This document shows positions 34,576 to 43,575 of a stretch of 64,000 nucleotides of DNA, one piece after another (position 1 is the stretch's first letter; each line of letters opens with the position of its first letter). Below the pieces are notes generated by a model. The model was not told where the DNA came from and did not search any database. It saw only the letters and a program-made list of their open reading frames with translations. Source of the DNA: Clostridia bacterium (GTDB lineage: Bacteria; Bacillota; Clostridia; Christensenellales; Aristaeellaceae); assembly GCA_017524725.1 (NCBI GenBank), contig JAFXUZ010000028.1, positions 62,001 to 126,000 of the forward strand, read 5' to 3'. The translations under genes were made by a program, and so were the position numbers.

Positions 34576-34604
34576 ATTTTAAGGACCGGCAGGCGCGGTG
34601 TCAA
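34576..34604 (-). promoter_or_regulatory. Promoter of the xylanase gene
   Basis: Minus strand TTGACA (34604-34599), 17-base spacer, TAAAAT (34581-34576); near-consensus, about 40 bases before the start codon. No obvious operator palindrome overlaps it. Confidence 0.8.
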
Positions 34605-34794
34605 GCGGCAGCCGTTCTGAGAGGAACAAAACAATATGAAAAAAGCAATGGATGAAAAGGCTCATCGTGACGTAACGATCCTTCCACGCATGAGAGACTT
34701 CTATGGCAGGATCCGATACATGTGTCGGGATCATATCAAAGCGGAAAGCAAATGTAAAAAGGGCTTTGACGGAATGAAATGACTTGTTTTGGTA

Positions 34795-34823
34795 TTGCGG
34801 GGGAGGACGGCCCGTGATATCAT
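34795..34823 (+). promoter_or_regulatory. Promoter of the L,D-transpeptidase gene
   Basis: TTGCGG (34795-34800), 17-base spacer, TATCAT (34818-34823) with an extended TGA. The start codon follows 35 bases later behind AAAGGAG. Confidence 0.65.
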
Positions 34824-34858
34824 AAATATGTATATGTCAAAAAGGAGCAGACCGCCCG

Positions 34859-36619
34859 ATGATCGCTAAGAAACGCCCGTTTCCCTTTCAGATGATGACC
34901 TCATTCCGTGTGCTTGCATGCGTCCTTTGCCTTGCGTGCCTTTTCCTGCCCCATCCGTCCCTTGCGGAGGAGGGTGAGATCGGATTCAGGTTTATTGCCG
35001 TGCCCGATATGATCCATCCGGGAAAAGCCGTGCGAATGTCATTTGTGTCGGACGGAGCGGGCTCCGTCAGCATTGCGGTTGAAGCTCCCGACGGTACAGT
35101 CCATCCCATATCCGAGGGATACCAGGCCATTGAGGGTACTAATCATATCACCTGGGACGGTATTTTCAGGGATGGAAGCGTTCCCGCGCCGGGAGAATAT
35201 ACCCTGGCAATGTACATGGATGGAAGGACGGCCGAGAAAACGATAAGGATCGGCGGCGAAGCTGTCAGGATCCTCGAAGCCGTTTTTCCTTCGGGATTGA
35301 CAGCAGGGGACAGCGCGGATATCATTGTTGAATGCTCCCGGGCAGGGCGCCTCGAACTGCAGGTTTCCGGGGACGGAACCAAATGGAGTACCATTGCCGA
35401 TGTGCGTTCATCGGCGGGAACGAATACCATTCATTGGGACGGACTTATCAGCGGTTCCGTTCCGGCGGGAGGAAGGTATGCGCTGAAGGTTGCCGGGATC
35501 AGCGAAGACGGCGTGGAAGGGACCGCGCGGCAGATCTCCTTCTCCCTGGCTGCGCCGCCCACTCCGGCGCCCACACCCGCGCCGACCCCTTCGCCGACAC
35601 CGTATATCCCATCCAGAGCCGACGGAACGGCTGAGGAGGCGCTAAGCTACTGGTCACTCCCCATCGGTAACCTTGAAGATGTACAGGCGATCTGGGAAGT
35701 AATGATGCAGCCGATCACCGTGATCAACGGGCCCCAGAAGGAGACTTACAAACTTCGCGCCACTCCCACAAAGACCGGGGGCAGGGCCAATATCGTCGGG
35801 GAGGTCACCTATGCCAGCCAGGGTGTCCATGTGATCAGGGACAACGGAGACGGCTGGACACTGATAGAGACCTACAATTCCTCATATGGTCCGGACTGCG
35901 ATTCCAGGCCGGGATACGGAAATACCGACGAACTGATCACAGGATATGTGGAGACTTCCCTGCTGAAGGAGATCACCCCGTCCACGGAATATGCCCTGCT
36001 GATCGACAAGATGGACCAGAAAATGTATGTTTTCAGCCAGGGCGAGATCATCGGGACCCTCCTGGTATCCACCGGCAATCCAACGAAGCAGCAGCCCTGG
36101 AATGAGACCCCGGCCGGGGAATTCCTGATCGTTTCCTGGGTTGGCGGGTTCTATGCGGGCAACCTGTACTGCGATATGGCCCTCAGGGTAAACGGCGGAT
36201 GCCTGATCCATGAGGTGCCGTACATCGGGGATTACGATTATTCTTCCACCGTTCCCAAACTGGGCTCAAAGGCCAGCCACGGGTGCATCAGGGTTCAGAA
36301 AGACAAAAACGCGGAAGGCCAGAATATGCGATGGCTGTGGCTGAACCTGAAAATAAACACCAAGGTGCTCATCTGGGACGATACAGGCAGGCTGATCCCA
36401 TATCCTTCCGATGATACGGTGGTCTACTATAACCCCAAGGGCGGCAAGTATTTCCACGAGGATCGGAACTGTTCCTCGGTGAAGAAGACCTACCTGCCCC
36501 TGGCCAGGACGACCTACGGCGCCCTGGAGGAGCTTTTTGAAACTCCGCTGCCATGCCCGTACTGCTGCACCATCAAATCAAAGGCCCAGATCGACGCCCT
36601 CAATGAATCGCTGAAATGA
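34859..36619 (+). CDS. Secreted L,D-transpeptidase (YkuD) with Ig-like repeats and a Cys-rich tail
   Basis: 586 residues. Signal peptide (about 1-36), two FlgD/Ig-like beta domains (about 42-130 and 138-232), each with a TNxIxWDG motif, then a Pro-Thr linker (PTPAPTPAPTPSPTP). An SH3-like segment (about 280-365) precedes the YkuD domain (about 375-500) with catalytic HGCIR (His474, Cys476). It would make 3-3 crosslinks or attach proteins to peptidoglycan. A further 80-residue module has the spacing GGKYFHEDRNC...CPYCC, possibly metal-binding. Transcribed alone, ending at a strong terminator. Confidence 0.9.
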   Translation: MIAKKRPFPFQMMTSFRVLACVLCLACLFLPHPSLAEEGEIGFRFIAVPDMIHPGKAVRMSFVSDGAGSVSIAVEAPDGTVHPISEGYQAIEGTNHITWDGIFRDGSVPAPGEYTLAMYMDGRTAEKTIRIGGEAVRILEAVFPSGLTAGDSADIIVECSRAGRLELQVSGDGTKWSTIADVRSSAGTNTIHWDGLISGSVPAGGRYALKVAGISEDGVEGTARQISFSLAAPPTPAPTPAPTPSPTPYIPSRADGTAEEALSYWSLPIGNLEDVQAIWEVMMQPITVINGPQKETYKLRATPTKTGGRANIVGEVTYASQGVHVIRDNGDGWTLIETYNSSYGPDCDSRPGYGNTDELITGYVETSLLKEITPSTEYALLIDKMDQKMYVFSQGEIIGTLLVSTGNPTKQQPWNETPAGEFLIVSWVGGFYAGNLYCDMALRVNGGCLIHEVPYIGDYDYSSTVPKLGSKASHGCIRVQKDKNAEGQNMRWLWLNLKINTKVLIWDDTGRLIPYPSDDTVVYYNPKGGKYFHEDRNCSSVKKTYLPLARTTYGALEELFETPLPCPYCCTIKSKAQIDALNESLK

Positions 36620-36636
36620 CCTGAAGGATATAAAAA

Positions 36637-36677
36637 GGACGCGCTCAGCGGATAAGCCGCCGGGGCGCGTCCCTTTT
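36637..36677. terminator. Convergent intrinsic terminator
   Basis: Outer stem 36637-36644 with 36665-36672, inner GCGG/CCGC hairpin, A's before and T's after. It serves the L,D-transpeptidase gene and the convergent hydratase operon. Confidence 0.85.
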
Positions 36678-36688
36678 CATAAAGAAAA

Positions 36689-38989
36689 CTATTTTGTTTT
36701 GTTCCTGTTGAAATTGATCAGGCAGCCGGCTTTGACGATCTCCCTTTCCTCTGACGTCATATCGCGGATAAATAGCTCGATCTGCTTTAAAGCGCCGTTT
36801 TTCACGATCCAGGCAGGGATCGACGAAAGGTCGCCGTCCAGGCGGGCGCGGATCTCGGGTACGAAGATATAATCGCCCACGTCGATATCATCGGGACTTC
36901 CTTTGAGATGGAAGGGGAGCATGCCCCAGTTGATCACGTTGGAGCGGTACCGCTTGGTAGCGTAATCCTGTACGATGTTGGCAAGGCCGCCGATGACCCT
37001 CTGGCAGCTGGCGGCCTGCTCCCTGGCGGAGCCATCCCCGGGCCGGTTGGCATAAATGACTGAACCGATCTCGACTTCGCCGGGAGTCAGGCTTCCGCAG
37101 CCCGGCAGGGTGCGGATCAAAGCGAACACTTCCGAAAGGGCCGGTTCGGCTTCGAAGACGTTCCCACCCTCTTCGCGGGTCTTCTCAAGGGCGTCCACGG
37201 CCTTGGTGCGGCTTACGTAAGAAGGATCCCGGCGGCTGAGGGTGAATTCGGCCAGGCCGAGGGGATTGGAACGGTAGGAGGATGTCTCGCCGGAAGGGAT
37301 CAATTCGTCGGTGGTGGTCACCTCGTCAAGGATCTTTGAGCAGACCTTCAGCAGGACGTGCTCCCCGAGGGGCGCCCTTTCGGGCCAGTCCTTGATGTTG
37401 GGGCCGTAATGCAGGGGTGTTTCGCTTTTTGCGTTCCCGATCCCGTTATATACCCTGGCGCGGTAGGGAGAGGGATCGAAACAATAGGCAGGTTCCTCTG
37501 TGAAGAGATCGGCATACCTGTCCGCGCCGGTCAGGATACCCCCGTTGGCGGCAGTTGCCGCGATGGAGCGGGCGTCCATCAGCGCGACGGCGCTCATCTG
37601 GCCGTTTCCGGGCTTGGAGCCCTCACGGTTGGGGAAGTTGCGGGTGGTATGGCGGATGCTCAGGCCGTTGTGGCACGGCGTGTCTCCGGCGCCGAAGCAG
37701 GGGCCGCAGAATGCGGTCTTGACCACCGCACCGGCGGCCATCAGGTCCGCAAGGGTCCCTTTCCGGGTCAGGTCCAGGAACAGCGGCATGGAAGAGGGAT
37801 ACACGTCCAGGGAGAAGCTTCCGCTGCCGCAGCTTTTGCCCCGCAAAACGTTGGCTGCCTGAATGATGTTGTTGTATGTGCCGCCGGCGCAGCCTGCGAT
37901 AACGCCCTGCTGAACGCGGAGCGAACCGTTTTCGATCTTGTCGGTCAGGGTGAATTTCGCACGTCCCTGGCTGACTTTTTCGGCGGCCTTTTCGGTTTCC
38001 CGCAGGATGTCCCCGAGATCGCGGTTTAAGTCTTCTATTGTAAAGGCGTTGGACGGATGGAAGGGCATGGCGATCATCGGAGGGATCTTGTCAAGGTCGA
38101 TCTCCATGCAGCCGTCGTACCAGGCAACAGGCGCCGGATCCAGGGGACGGTAGTCCTTTTCCCGGCCGTGGACCTTCAGGTATTCCCTGGTGTCGTCGTC
38201 GGTGCGCCACACAGAGGAAAGGCAGGTGGTCTCGGTGGTCATCACGTCCACGCCGTTGCGGAAATCCGTGGTCATGGAGGATACGCCCGGACCGACAAAT
38301 TCCATTATTTTGTTTTTGACGTACCCGTTTTTATAAACAGCCCCGCAGATGGCTATGGCGATATCGTGGGGACCGACATATGGCCTGGGTTTTCCCTTCA
38401 GGTAGACGCATACAACGCCGGGATAATCGTTGTCCCAGGTGTCGCCGAGGAGCTGTTTGTCCAGTTCTCCGCCGCCCTCGCCGACGGCCAGGGTACCCAG
38501 GGCGCCGTAACGGGTGTGGGAATCCGATCCCAGGATCATCTTGCCGCATCCGGCGGCCGTTTCCCGCATGTACTGGTGGATAACGGCCATGTGGGGCGGC
38601 ACGAAAACGCCGCCGTATTTCTGTGCGGCAGTGAGGCCGAACATGTGGTCGTCGCTGTTGATGGTGCCGCCCACAGCACACAGGGAATTATGGCAGCAGG
38701 TAAGCACGTAGGGCATCGGGAACCTGGTCATGCCCGAAGCCCTGGCCGTCTGGATGATACCGACATAGGTGATATCGTGGGACGCCAGCGCATCAAAGCG
38801 GATCTTCAGCTTTTTTTCATCGCCGCTTAAGTTGTGGGATGAAAGGATACCCCAGGAGATGGTGCCCTTTGCCGCTTCTTTCCTGTCGGGGGCAAGTCCC
38901 GTCAGGGCCGTCACACGGGCACTGTCGCTTTCGGGGACGATCTCGCTGCCGCCAATCAGGTATACGCCTTCGTTATACAGTTTGATCAT
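36689..38989 (-). CDS. Aconitase-family hydratase (YbhJ-like)
   Basis: 766 residues, a cytoplasmic [4Fe-4S] dehydratase of the aconitase superfamily. Likely cluster ligands are Cys367 (GCAGGTYNN) and Cys428/Cys431 (FCGPCFGAG). [19 protein letters not shown] is the substrate-loop motif. The swivelling C-terminal domain includes [12 protein letters not shown]. It is closest in layout to YbhJ-type hydratases, whose substrate is not firmly known. Here the operon also encodes a Re-citrate-synthase-like enzyme, so conversion of citrate to isocitrate is a reasonable inference. GGAGGCGG precedes the ATG; the GntR stop lies 15 bases upstream. Confidence 0.85.
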   Translation of the reverse strand: MIKLYNEGVYLIGGSEIVPESDSARVTALTGLAPDRKEAAKGTISWGILSSHNLSGDEKKLKIRFDALASHDITYVGIIQTARASGMTRFPMPYVLTCCHNSLCAVGGTINSDDHMFGLTAAQKYGGVFVPPHMAVIHQYMRETAAGCGKMILGSDSHTRYGALGTLAVGEGGGELDKQLLGDTWDNDYPGVVCVYLKGKPRPYVGPHDIAIAICGAVYKNGYVKNKIMEFVGPGVSSMTTDFRNGVDVMTTETTCLSSVWRTDDDTREYLKVHGREKDYRPLDPAPVAWYDGCMEIDLDKIPPMIAMPFHPSNAFTIEDLNRDLGDILRETEKAAEKVSQGRAKFTLTDKIENGSLRVQQGVIAGCAGGTYNNIIQAANVLRGKSCGSGSFSLDVYPSSMPLFLDLTRKGTLADLMAAGAVVKTAFCGPCFGAGDTPCHNGLSIRHTTRNFPNREGSKPGNGQMSAVALMDARSIAATAANGGILTGADRYADLFTEEPAYCFDPSPYRARVYNGIGNAKSETPLHYGPNIKDWPERAPLGEHVLLKVCSKILDEVTTTDELIPSGETSSYRSNPLGLAEFTLSRRDPSYVSRTKAVDALEKTREEGGNVFEAEPALSEVFALIRTLPGCGSLTPGEVEIGSVIYANRPGDGSAREQAASCQRVIGGLANIVQDYATKRYRSNVINWGMLPFHLKGSPDDIDVGDYIFVPEIRARLDGDLSSIPAWIVKNGALKQIELFIRDMTSEEREIVKAGCLINFNRNKTK

Positions 38990-39004
38990 ATTGCCGCCTC
39001 CAGG

Positions 39005-39661
39005 TCATTGATCGTTATCCGCATTTTCACCGGTGACCAGCTTCTGCATCGCATTGCGTATATGCCGGACTGTCAGTTCGTCAGCCGCGTCGGCGTCGTG
39101 CCGGGCAATGGCTTCCAGGATCTCCAGGTGTTCCTTCAGGGAGTGTTCGGCGCGGGTGCGGGCGCTGATGGATGCCCTGCGGTATTTGATGATCCTGCGG
39201 TGCAGCGGCTCCAGGGTGTAGCGGAGAACCGGCGAGGAGCAGAGGCGGTATATGGTCTGGTGAAAGCTGTCGTCCATGTTCCGGATGCCGTCAGGGTCGC
39301 CCTTCTGGGTGTAGAATTCCTGAAGATCCAGCGCTTTGCGGAGTTCATCGACGCCTTCTTCGGTGATCTTTTCGGCTGCCAGGCGGCTGGCCAGGCCCTC
39401 GATACGGATACGGATCTCGTAAATGTCACGGATATCCTCGTCGGTGATGCCGAGGACAAAGGCACCTTTGGGGGAAACATCGATCAGGTGCTCCTGGCTG
39501 AGGCGGAAAAAGGCCTCACGGATGGGGGTCCGGCTGACGCCGAGCTCGTCGCTCAACCGGCTTTCGGTCAGCAATTCGCCCCGGGCATAAGAGCCGGACA
39601 GGATCTTTTTTTCCAGTTCGTCAAATACCTGGTCCGCCAGGGATACCATTTTATGGTCCAT
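39005..39661 (-). CDS. GntR family transcriptional regulator, FCD (FadR-like) subgroup
   Basis: 218 residues. The winged helix-turn-helix (about 5-72) has the GntR signature LTESRLSDELGVSRTPIREAFFRL. The FCD ligand-binding domain (about 80-205) has the metal-site pattern D/H..., visible as DDSFHQTIYRL and HLEILEAIARHD. It would bind an organic acid. It is the middle gene of the operon, between synthase and hydratase, so autoregulation is likely. GTATAC palindromes of the GntR/FCD operator type overlap the operon promoter at 41101-41142. Confidence 0.9.
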   Translation of the reverse strand: MDHKMVSLADQVFDELEKKILSGSYARGELLTESRLSDELGVSRTPIREAFFRLSQEHLIDVSPKGAFVLGITDEDIRDIYEIRIRIEGLASRLAAEKITEEGVDELRKALDLQEFYTQKGDPDGIRNMDDSFHQTIYRLCSSPVLRYTLEPLHRRIIKYRRASISARTRAEHSLKEHLEILEAIARHDADAADELTVRHIRNAMQKLVTGENADNDQ

Positions 39662-39686
39662 AAACAGTTTCTCCTTTCATTAGTCC

Positions 39687-41063
39687 TTAAACCCGGCTGA
39701 AGCGGCCGCCGGAGATCGCCTCGATCTTCGTCTCAAGTTCGTTGGTGCTCAGTGACGCGACACGGCCGGAGGCAAACTCGCCGTCGATCCACTCCTTGAG
39801 GGAAACCACGAGGGGATCGGCCTTGGTGATGGCCTCGTCACCCTCCAGGCGGTAATTCTCGTTGATCCAGTATGCGATGCCCGCAAGTCCGCTGTTGGGG
39901 CCGATCATGACCAGCGGGGCTTTTTTGAGGATCTTCTTGGTATTGAAGATGTTGTAGATCTCCTCGTCCTTAAGCAGGCCGTCGGCGTGGATGCCGGCCC
40001 GGGTGGCATTGAAGCTGGCTCCGACGAAGGGGGTCATCGGCGGCACCTTGTATCCGATCCTGCGTTTGAAATATTCGGCGATGTCGGTGATCACGGTGGT
40101 GTCCATGCCGTCCAGAGAGCCGCGCAGGGAGGCATACTCAAAGCACATGGCTTCCAGCGGGATGTTGCCGGTCCTTTCACCGATGCCGAGCAGCGAGCAG
40201 TTGACGGCGCTGGCACCGTAAAGCCAGGCAGTGGAGGCGTTGGCCACGGCTTTGTAGAAATCATTGTGGCCGTGCCATTCCAGGTATTCGCTGGATACAT
40301 CGGAATAATGCTGCAGGCCATAGACGATGCCGGGGACCGAGCGGGGCAGGGCCACCTCCGGGTAGGGCACGCCGTAGCCCATGGTATCACAGGCACGGAT
40401 GCGTACAGGGATCCCGGCGTCCCGGGACATGTTCATCAATTCATTCACAAAAGGAACCACGAAACCGTAAAAATCAGCGCGCGTGATGTCTTCCAGGTGG
40501 CAGCGGGGCATAACACCGGATTCAAAAGCCAGGGCTACAGTCTCCAGGTATTTTTTCATGGCCTGGCTGCGGGTCAGCTTCATTTTTTTAAAAATATGGT
40601 AATCGCTGCAGGAGACCAGGATACCGGTCTCCCGGATGCCCAGGTCCTTGACCAGCTTGAAATCATCCTTGGTGGCCCGTATCCAGGTGGTGATCTCCGG
40701 GAATTTCAGGTCCAGCTCACGGCATTTTTCCACGGCTTCCCGGTCTTTTTTGCTGTAGATAAAGAATTCGGTCTGGCGGATGATGCCATATGGGCCGCCC
40801 AGCTTGCTCATCAGTTTATACAGGTCAACGATCTGGTCCACGGTATAGGGATCCACGGACTGCTGCCCGTCCCGGAAGGAGGTATCGGTGATCCATATTT
40901 CCTCCGGCATCCCCATAGGGACCCGGCGGTGATTGAAGGGGACCTTGGGAATGCTCTGATAATCATAGATATCGCGGTACAAATTGGGTTCCGCCACATC
41001 CTGGAGCGTGTAACGGTAGTTTTTCTGCTCCAGAAGATTGGTTTTGGGAGAGATCTCAAGCAC
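39687..41063 (-). CDS. Re-citrate-synthase-like enzyme of the isopropylmalate/homocitrate synthase family
   Basis: 458 residues, a DRE-TIM metallolyase. WITDTSFRDGQQS carries the divalent-metal and catalytic Arg/Asp, and EWHGHNDFYKAVANA and GIGERTGN are the second metal site and the conserved loop. A C-terminal part of about 130 residues is not a LeuA-type leucine-regulatory domain. Length and layout match the Re-citrate synthases of Clostridium kluyveri and other strict anaerobes, and an aconitase-like gene in the operon supports citrate; homocitrate or isopropylmalate remain possible. GTG at 41063 is chosen: GGAGGTG lies seven bases upstream, and an ATG at 41108 lies inside the -10. Confidence 0.8.
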   Translation of the reverse strand: MLEISPKTNLLEQKNYRYTLQDVAEPNLYRDIYDYQSIPKVPFNHRRVPMGMPEEIWITDTSFRDGQQSVDPYTVDQIVDLYKLMSKLGGPYGIIRQTEFFIYSKKDREAVEKCRELDLKFPEITTWIRATKDDFKLVKDLGIRETGILVSCSDYHIFKKMKLTRSQAMKKYLETVALAFESGVMPRCHLEDITRADFYGFVVPFVNELMNMSRDAGIPVRIRACDTMGYGVPYPEVALPRSVPGIVYGLQHYSDVSSEYLEWHGHNDFYKAVANASTAWLYGASAVNCSLLGIGERTGNIPLEAMCFEYASLRGSLDGMDTTVITDIAEYFKRRIGYKVPPMTPFVGASFNATRAGIHADGLLKDEEIYNIFNTKKILKKAPLVMIGPNSGLAGIAYWINENYRLEGDEAITKADPLVVSLKEWIDGEFASGRVASLSTNELETKIEAISGGRFSRV

Positions 41064-41100
41064 AGTAAACACCTCCATGCAAAGGAACTTTAAAATACAT

Positions 41101-41142
41101 GTATACAAGTATACTCAAAAACTGTATGTTTGTAAAGTATAC
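41101..41142 (-). promoter_or_regulatory. Promoter and probable GntR operators of the citrate operon
   Basis: Minus strand TTTACA (41136-41131), 17-base spacer, TATACT (41113-41108). Three GTATAC palindromic cores lie at 41101-41106, 41109-41114 (overlapping the -10) and 41137-41142 (abutting the -35). FCD-type GntR regulators are known to bind TNGTnnnACNA-like sites, so these are likely operators of the operon's own regulator. Confidence 0.75.
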
Positions 41143-41187
41143 ACAAGAACAAATTAAGAAAAAACCATTTGCAGACGGCAAAAACCA

Positions 41188-41223
41188 CAAAAAAAACAAC
41201 AGGCGGGCAGACGGCCCGCCTGT
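41188..41223 (-). terminator. Terminator of the rhamnose operon
   Basis: A ten-bp stem (41199-41208 with 41214-41223) is followed on the minus strand by a T-rich run (41196-41188). It separates the rhamnose operon from the citrate operon promoter. Confidence 0.88.
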
Positions 41224-41239
41224 TTAGGAACTGATCGAA

Positions 41240-42064
41240 TCAATCGAGGAATTCTTCCCTGAGGGTCACGCCGAATTCCCTGGCGATAGCGCGCAGGGCA
41301 TCGTCGGTGATGGTCTGCAGTTCCTTCAGGCCCGTGGATTTCTGCAGCACCCAGATCTGGGCGCTTTTTTCAATGGTGTGCATCAGGCCGAAGGTGATGT
41401 CAAAGTCCGGTCCGGAAACAAACAAGCCATGCTGTGCCCAGACAGCCGCTTCGAACTCCTTCATTTTTTCGCAGGTGGCCATGGCGATGTCAGCCCCGCC
41501 GGGGACCATCCAGGGTACCACGCCGACGCCGCCGGGGAATACGACGGGGCATTCGGTGGCGCTCTTCCAGAGGGCGCGGCTGAAGTCACGGTCGGTCAGG
41601 GGCAGTACGTAGGTCATGGCGATGACGTTGGCGGGATGTGCGTGATAGATTACCCGGGTGACGCCGCCGGTGGCGGCTGCGCGGACCGAATGGTTCATAA
41701 AATGGGAAGGGAATTCGCTGGTGGGACGTCCGCCGTTGACCAGGCCCCATACCACGCGATAGCTGTCGCCCCGGTCGTTGATCTCAACCACGCAGAGGCT
41801 GTCCTCCGGGTAAAGGATCACGTTGCGGAAAAATTTCCCGCTGCCGGTGGAGATAAAGAATTCACCCGCCAGGTTTTTCCCCGTTACGCCCATATTGACC
41901 CATGGACGGGGTTCCGCGTCAAAAAAAGGTTTCATTTCGGCCGCTTCTTCTTTTTTGAGGCGGTAGGTCAGGTTGCCGCCGTTGCGTTCGTGCCAGCCCT
42001 GAAGCCAGCCGTCGTTGCACATGCGGATATAGCGTTTCATGATGTCCAGATCAAGAATGCCCAT
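41240..42064 (-). CDS. rhaD: L-rhamnulose-1-phosphate aldolase
   Basis: 274 residues, the same length as E. coli RhaD. A zinc-dependent class II aldolase that splits L-rhamnulose-1-phosphate into dihydroxyacetone phosphate and L-lactaldehyde. Motifs seen are ERNGGNLTYRL, FISTGSGKFF, the zinc ligands in YHAHPANVIAM, and AAVWAQHGLFVSG. The ATG at 42064 follows GAAAGGATG; an upstream in-frame ATG at 42160 would overlap the isomerase gene. Last gene of the operon. Confidence 0.94.
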   Translation of the reverse strand: MGILDLDIMKRYIRMCNDGWLQGWHERNGGNLTYRLKKEEAAEMKPFFDAEPRPWVNMGVTGKNLAGEFFISTGSGKFFRNVILYPEDSLCVVEINDRGDSYRVVWGLVNGGRPTSEFPSHFMNHSVRAAATGGVTRVIYHAHPANVIAMTYVLPLTDRDFSRALWKSATECPVVFPGGVGVVPWMVPGGADIAMATCEKMKEFEAAVWAQHGLFVSGPDFDITFGLMHTIEKSAQIWVLQKSTGLKELQTITDDALRAIAREFGVTLREEFLD

Positions 42065-42131
42065 AAGAATCATCCTTTCAAATGGTTGTTCGGTGAAAGC
42101 CGCGGCATTTGCCGGGCCGGTGAAACCACGC

Positions 42132-43556
42132 TCAGCGGGTGACCACGTCAACGGGCACATTAAAGATCTTGGCGACCTTCAGAAGGGTGTCGATATGCCT
42201 GCCGACGCCGGCCGCCATATGATGAGTGGGACCCGCTTCGCTCCACCTGTTGCAGAATTCCCTGGCGCCGCAGGTAAACCGCATGCGCATATTGGTGTCG
42301 CCGAAAGTGAAGATGGGTCCATCCTCGTTGACGCCCTCGGCCACGACGAACTTGAAATGCCCGTCCCTGTCCTGGGTGATGCCAAGGTAGGTGATGGGGG
42401 TGTTTACGGGCGGATAGAACTGGGTCAGGTATCCGCCGCCGGTTTTTCCGTGGAAGACGGGCACGATCTTCATGGTGGGTTTGCGAGCCTGGGAGATGTC
42501 GGCGTCGCCGGAACCGGAATGCCCGATAATGCAGATATCCTTGTCAAAATCGATGGAATACATTTCACTGAGCTGACCGGTGCCTGAGATCACCTTCATG
42601 ATGCCCATGGCCATGGCTACCTTGATGTCACCTTCCACGGCGCAGGCGGTGCCCTGCTTGATCAGCATGGAGAAAGCGGGGATCAGCATGCTGTCCAGCT
42701 TGCCCGCGACGCCCTGGGCGAATCCGTCGTAATGGGAGGCGACAAAGCCCAGCTTTTCGTCCCTGACCCACTTTTCGAAGGCGACGACATAGCGGGCCAT
42801 GTCCCACACCTTTTCGACGGTCCCGCCGCCTTCGATATCAAAGGTAGCCAGGATGTCTTCGGCTTTTTCGCGGATGGCTTTTTCATCGGTGACGTCGTCG
42901 GCGATGGCCCACATTTTCTCCCAGTCGAACTGTTTGGTGTACAGCCACATACGGTGATAGAGGTTGGTTTCGTCGATGTACAGGTCCATCATGCCGGGAT
43001 AGGGACGTCCGATCTGGGCGATGTTCAGGTCGCGGAAACGGCGGCGCACCTGGGCGGCGCGGCACCAGTCCTCGATCTCAGCCTGGGCCTGGTCATCCCC
43101 GCCTTCTACGACGCCTGTAATGACCGCGTGGCGCTTGCCGGCCCTTTCCAGGTCAGCGACCATTTCGCCCACTGCGCCGCAGGCGTAAAGCTCGCCAAGC
43201 CAGGTGGGCGTGTCGGTGTTGGCATAATCCGGGGCACGTTTTTTCTGCAGATTGACAAGGACCACCGGAACGTCCAGGTCGCGTACGGCGGGTAGCATAT
43301 TATAGGAGGTGGCGTAGGTGAGCAGCTGCATGATGACCAGGTCCACGTCTGTGGCGCGGAATTTGTCGCCGGCAGCCATAGCCATTTCCTTGGTGGTCAC
43401 AAGACCGCCGTCAACGACCTCGACAGTGGATGGCAGGCGCTTTTTGAATTCGGCGTACTGGCTTTCGAATTCAGGCACCAGGGTGGGGAACTGGGGCAGA
43501 TAAGCCCCAAGGGCGATGGAAAATACCCCGACGCGTGCTTTGGTATCGACTAACAT
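42132..43556 (-). CDS. L-arabinose/L-fucose isomerase-family protein, probable rhamnose isomerase substitute
   Basis: 474 residues with the AraA fold. Equivalents of the AraA metal ligands are visible: Glu308 in AVEGD, Glu331 in LSEMYSIDF, His346 in IIGHSGSGD and His445/446 in THHMAAG. The N-terminal domain has the LLTYATSYNMLPAVRDLDVPVVLVNLQ stretch of the family. It is not RhaA, which is an unrelated-length xylose-isomerase-like barrel. Between rhamnulokinase and the rhamnulose-phosphate aldolase it should fill the ketose-aldose isomerase step. Related aldoses such as L-fucose cannot be excluded. GGGAGGTC precedes the ATG. Confidence 0.82.
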   Translation of the reverse strand: MLVDTKARVGVFSIALGAYLPQFPTLVPEFESQYAEFKKRLPSTVEVVDGGLVTTKEMAMAAGDKFRATDVDLVIMQLLTYATSYNMLPAVRDLDVPVVLVNLQKKRAPDYANTDTPTWLGELYACGAVGEMVADLERAGKRHAVITGVVEGGDDQAQAEIEDWCRAAQVRRRFRDLNIAQIGRPYPGMMDLYIDETNLYHRMWLYTKQFDWEKMWAIADDVTDEKAIREKAEDILATFDIEGGGTVEKVWDMARYVVAFEKWVRDEKLGFVASHYDGFAQGVAGKLDSMLIPAFSMLIKQGTACAVEGDIKVAMAMGIMKVISGTGQLSEMYSIDFDKDICIIGHSGSGDADISQARKPTMKIVPVFHGKTGGGYLTQFYPPVNTPITYLGITQDRDGHFKFVVAEGVNEDGPIFTFGDTNMRMRFTCGAREFCNRWSEAGPTHHMAAGVGRHIDTLLKVAKIFNVPVDVVTR

Positions 43557-43575
43557 GGCATGACCTCCCGTATAA

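Larger units (their letters stand above)
34538..34858. other. Divergent intergenic region between xylanase and L,D-transpeptidase genes
   Basis: 321 bases with no gene. It holds the xylanase promoter (34576-34604, minus) and the L,D-transpeptidase promoter (34795-34823, plus); the middle shows nothing else I can name. Confidence 0.6.
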
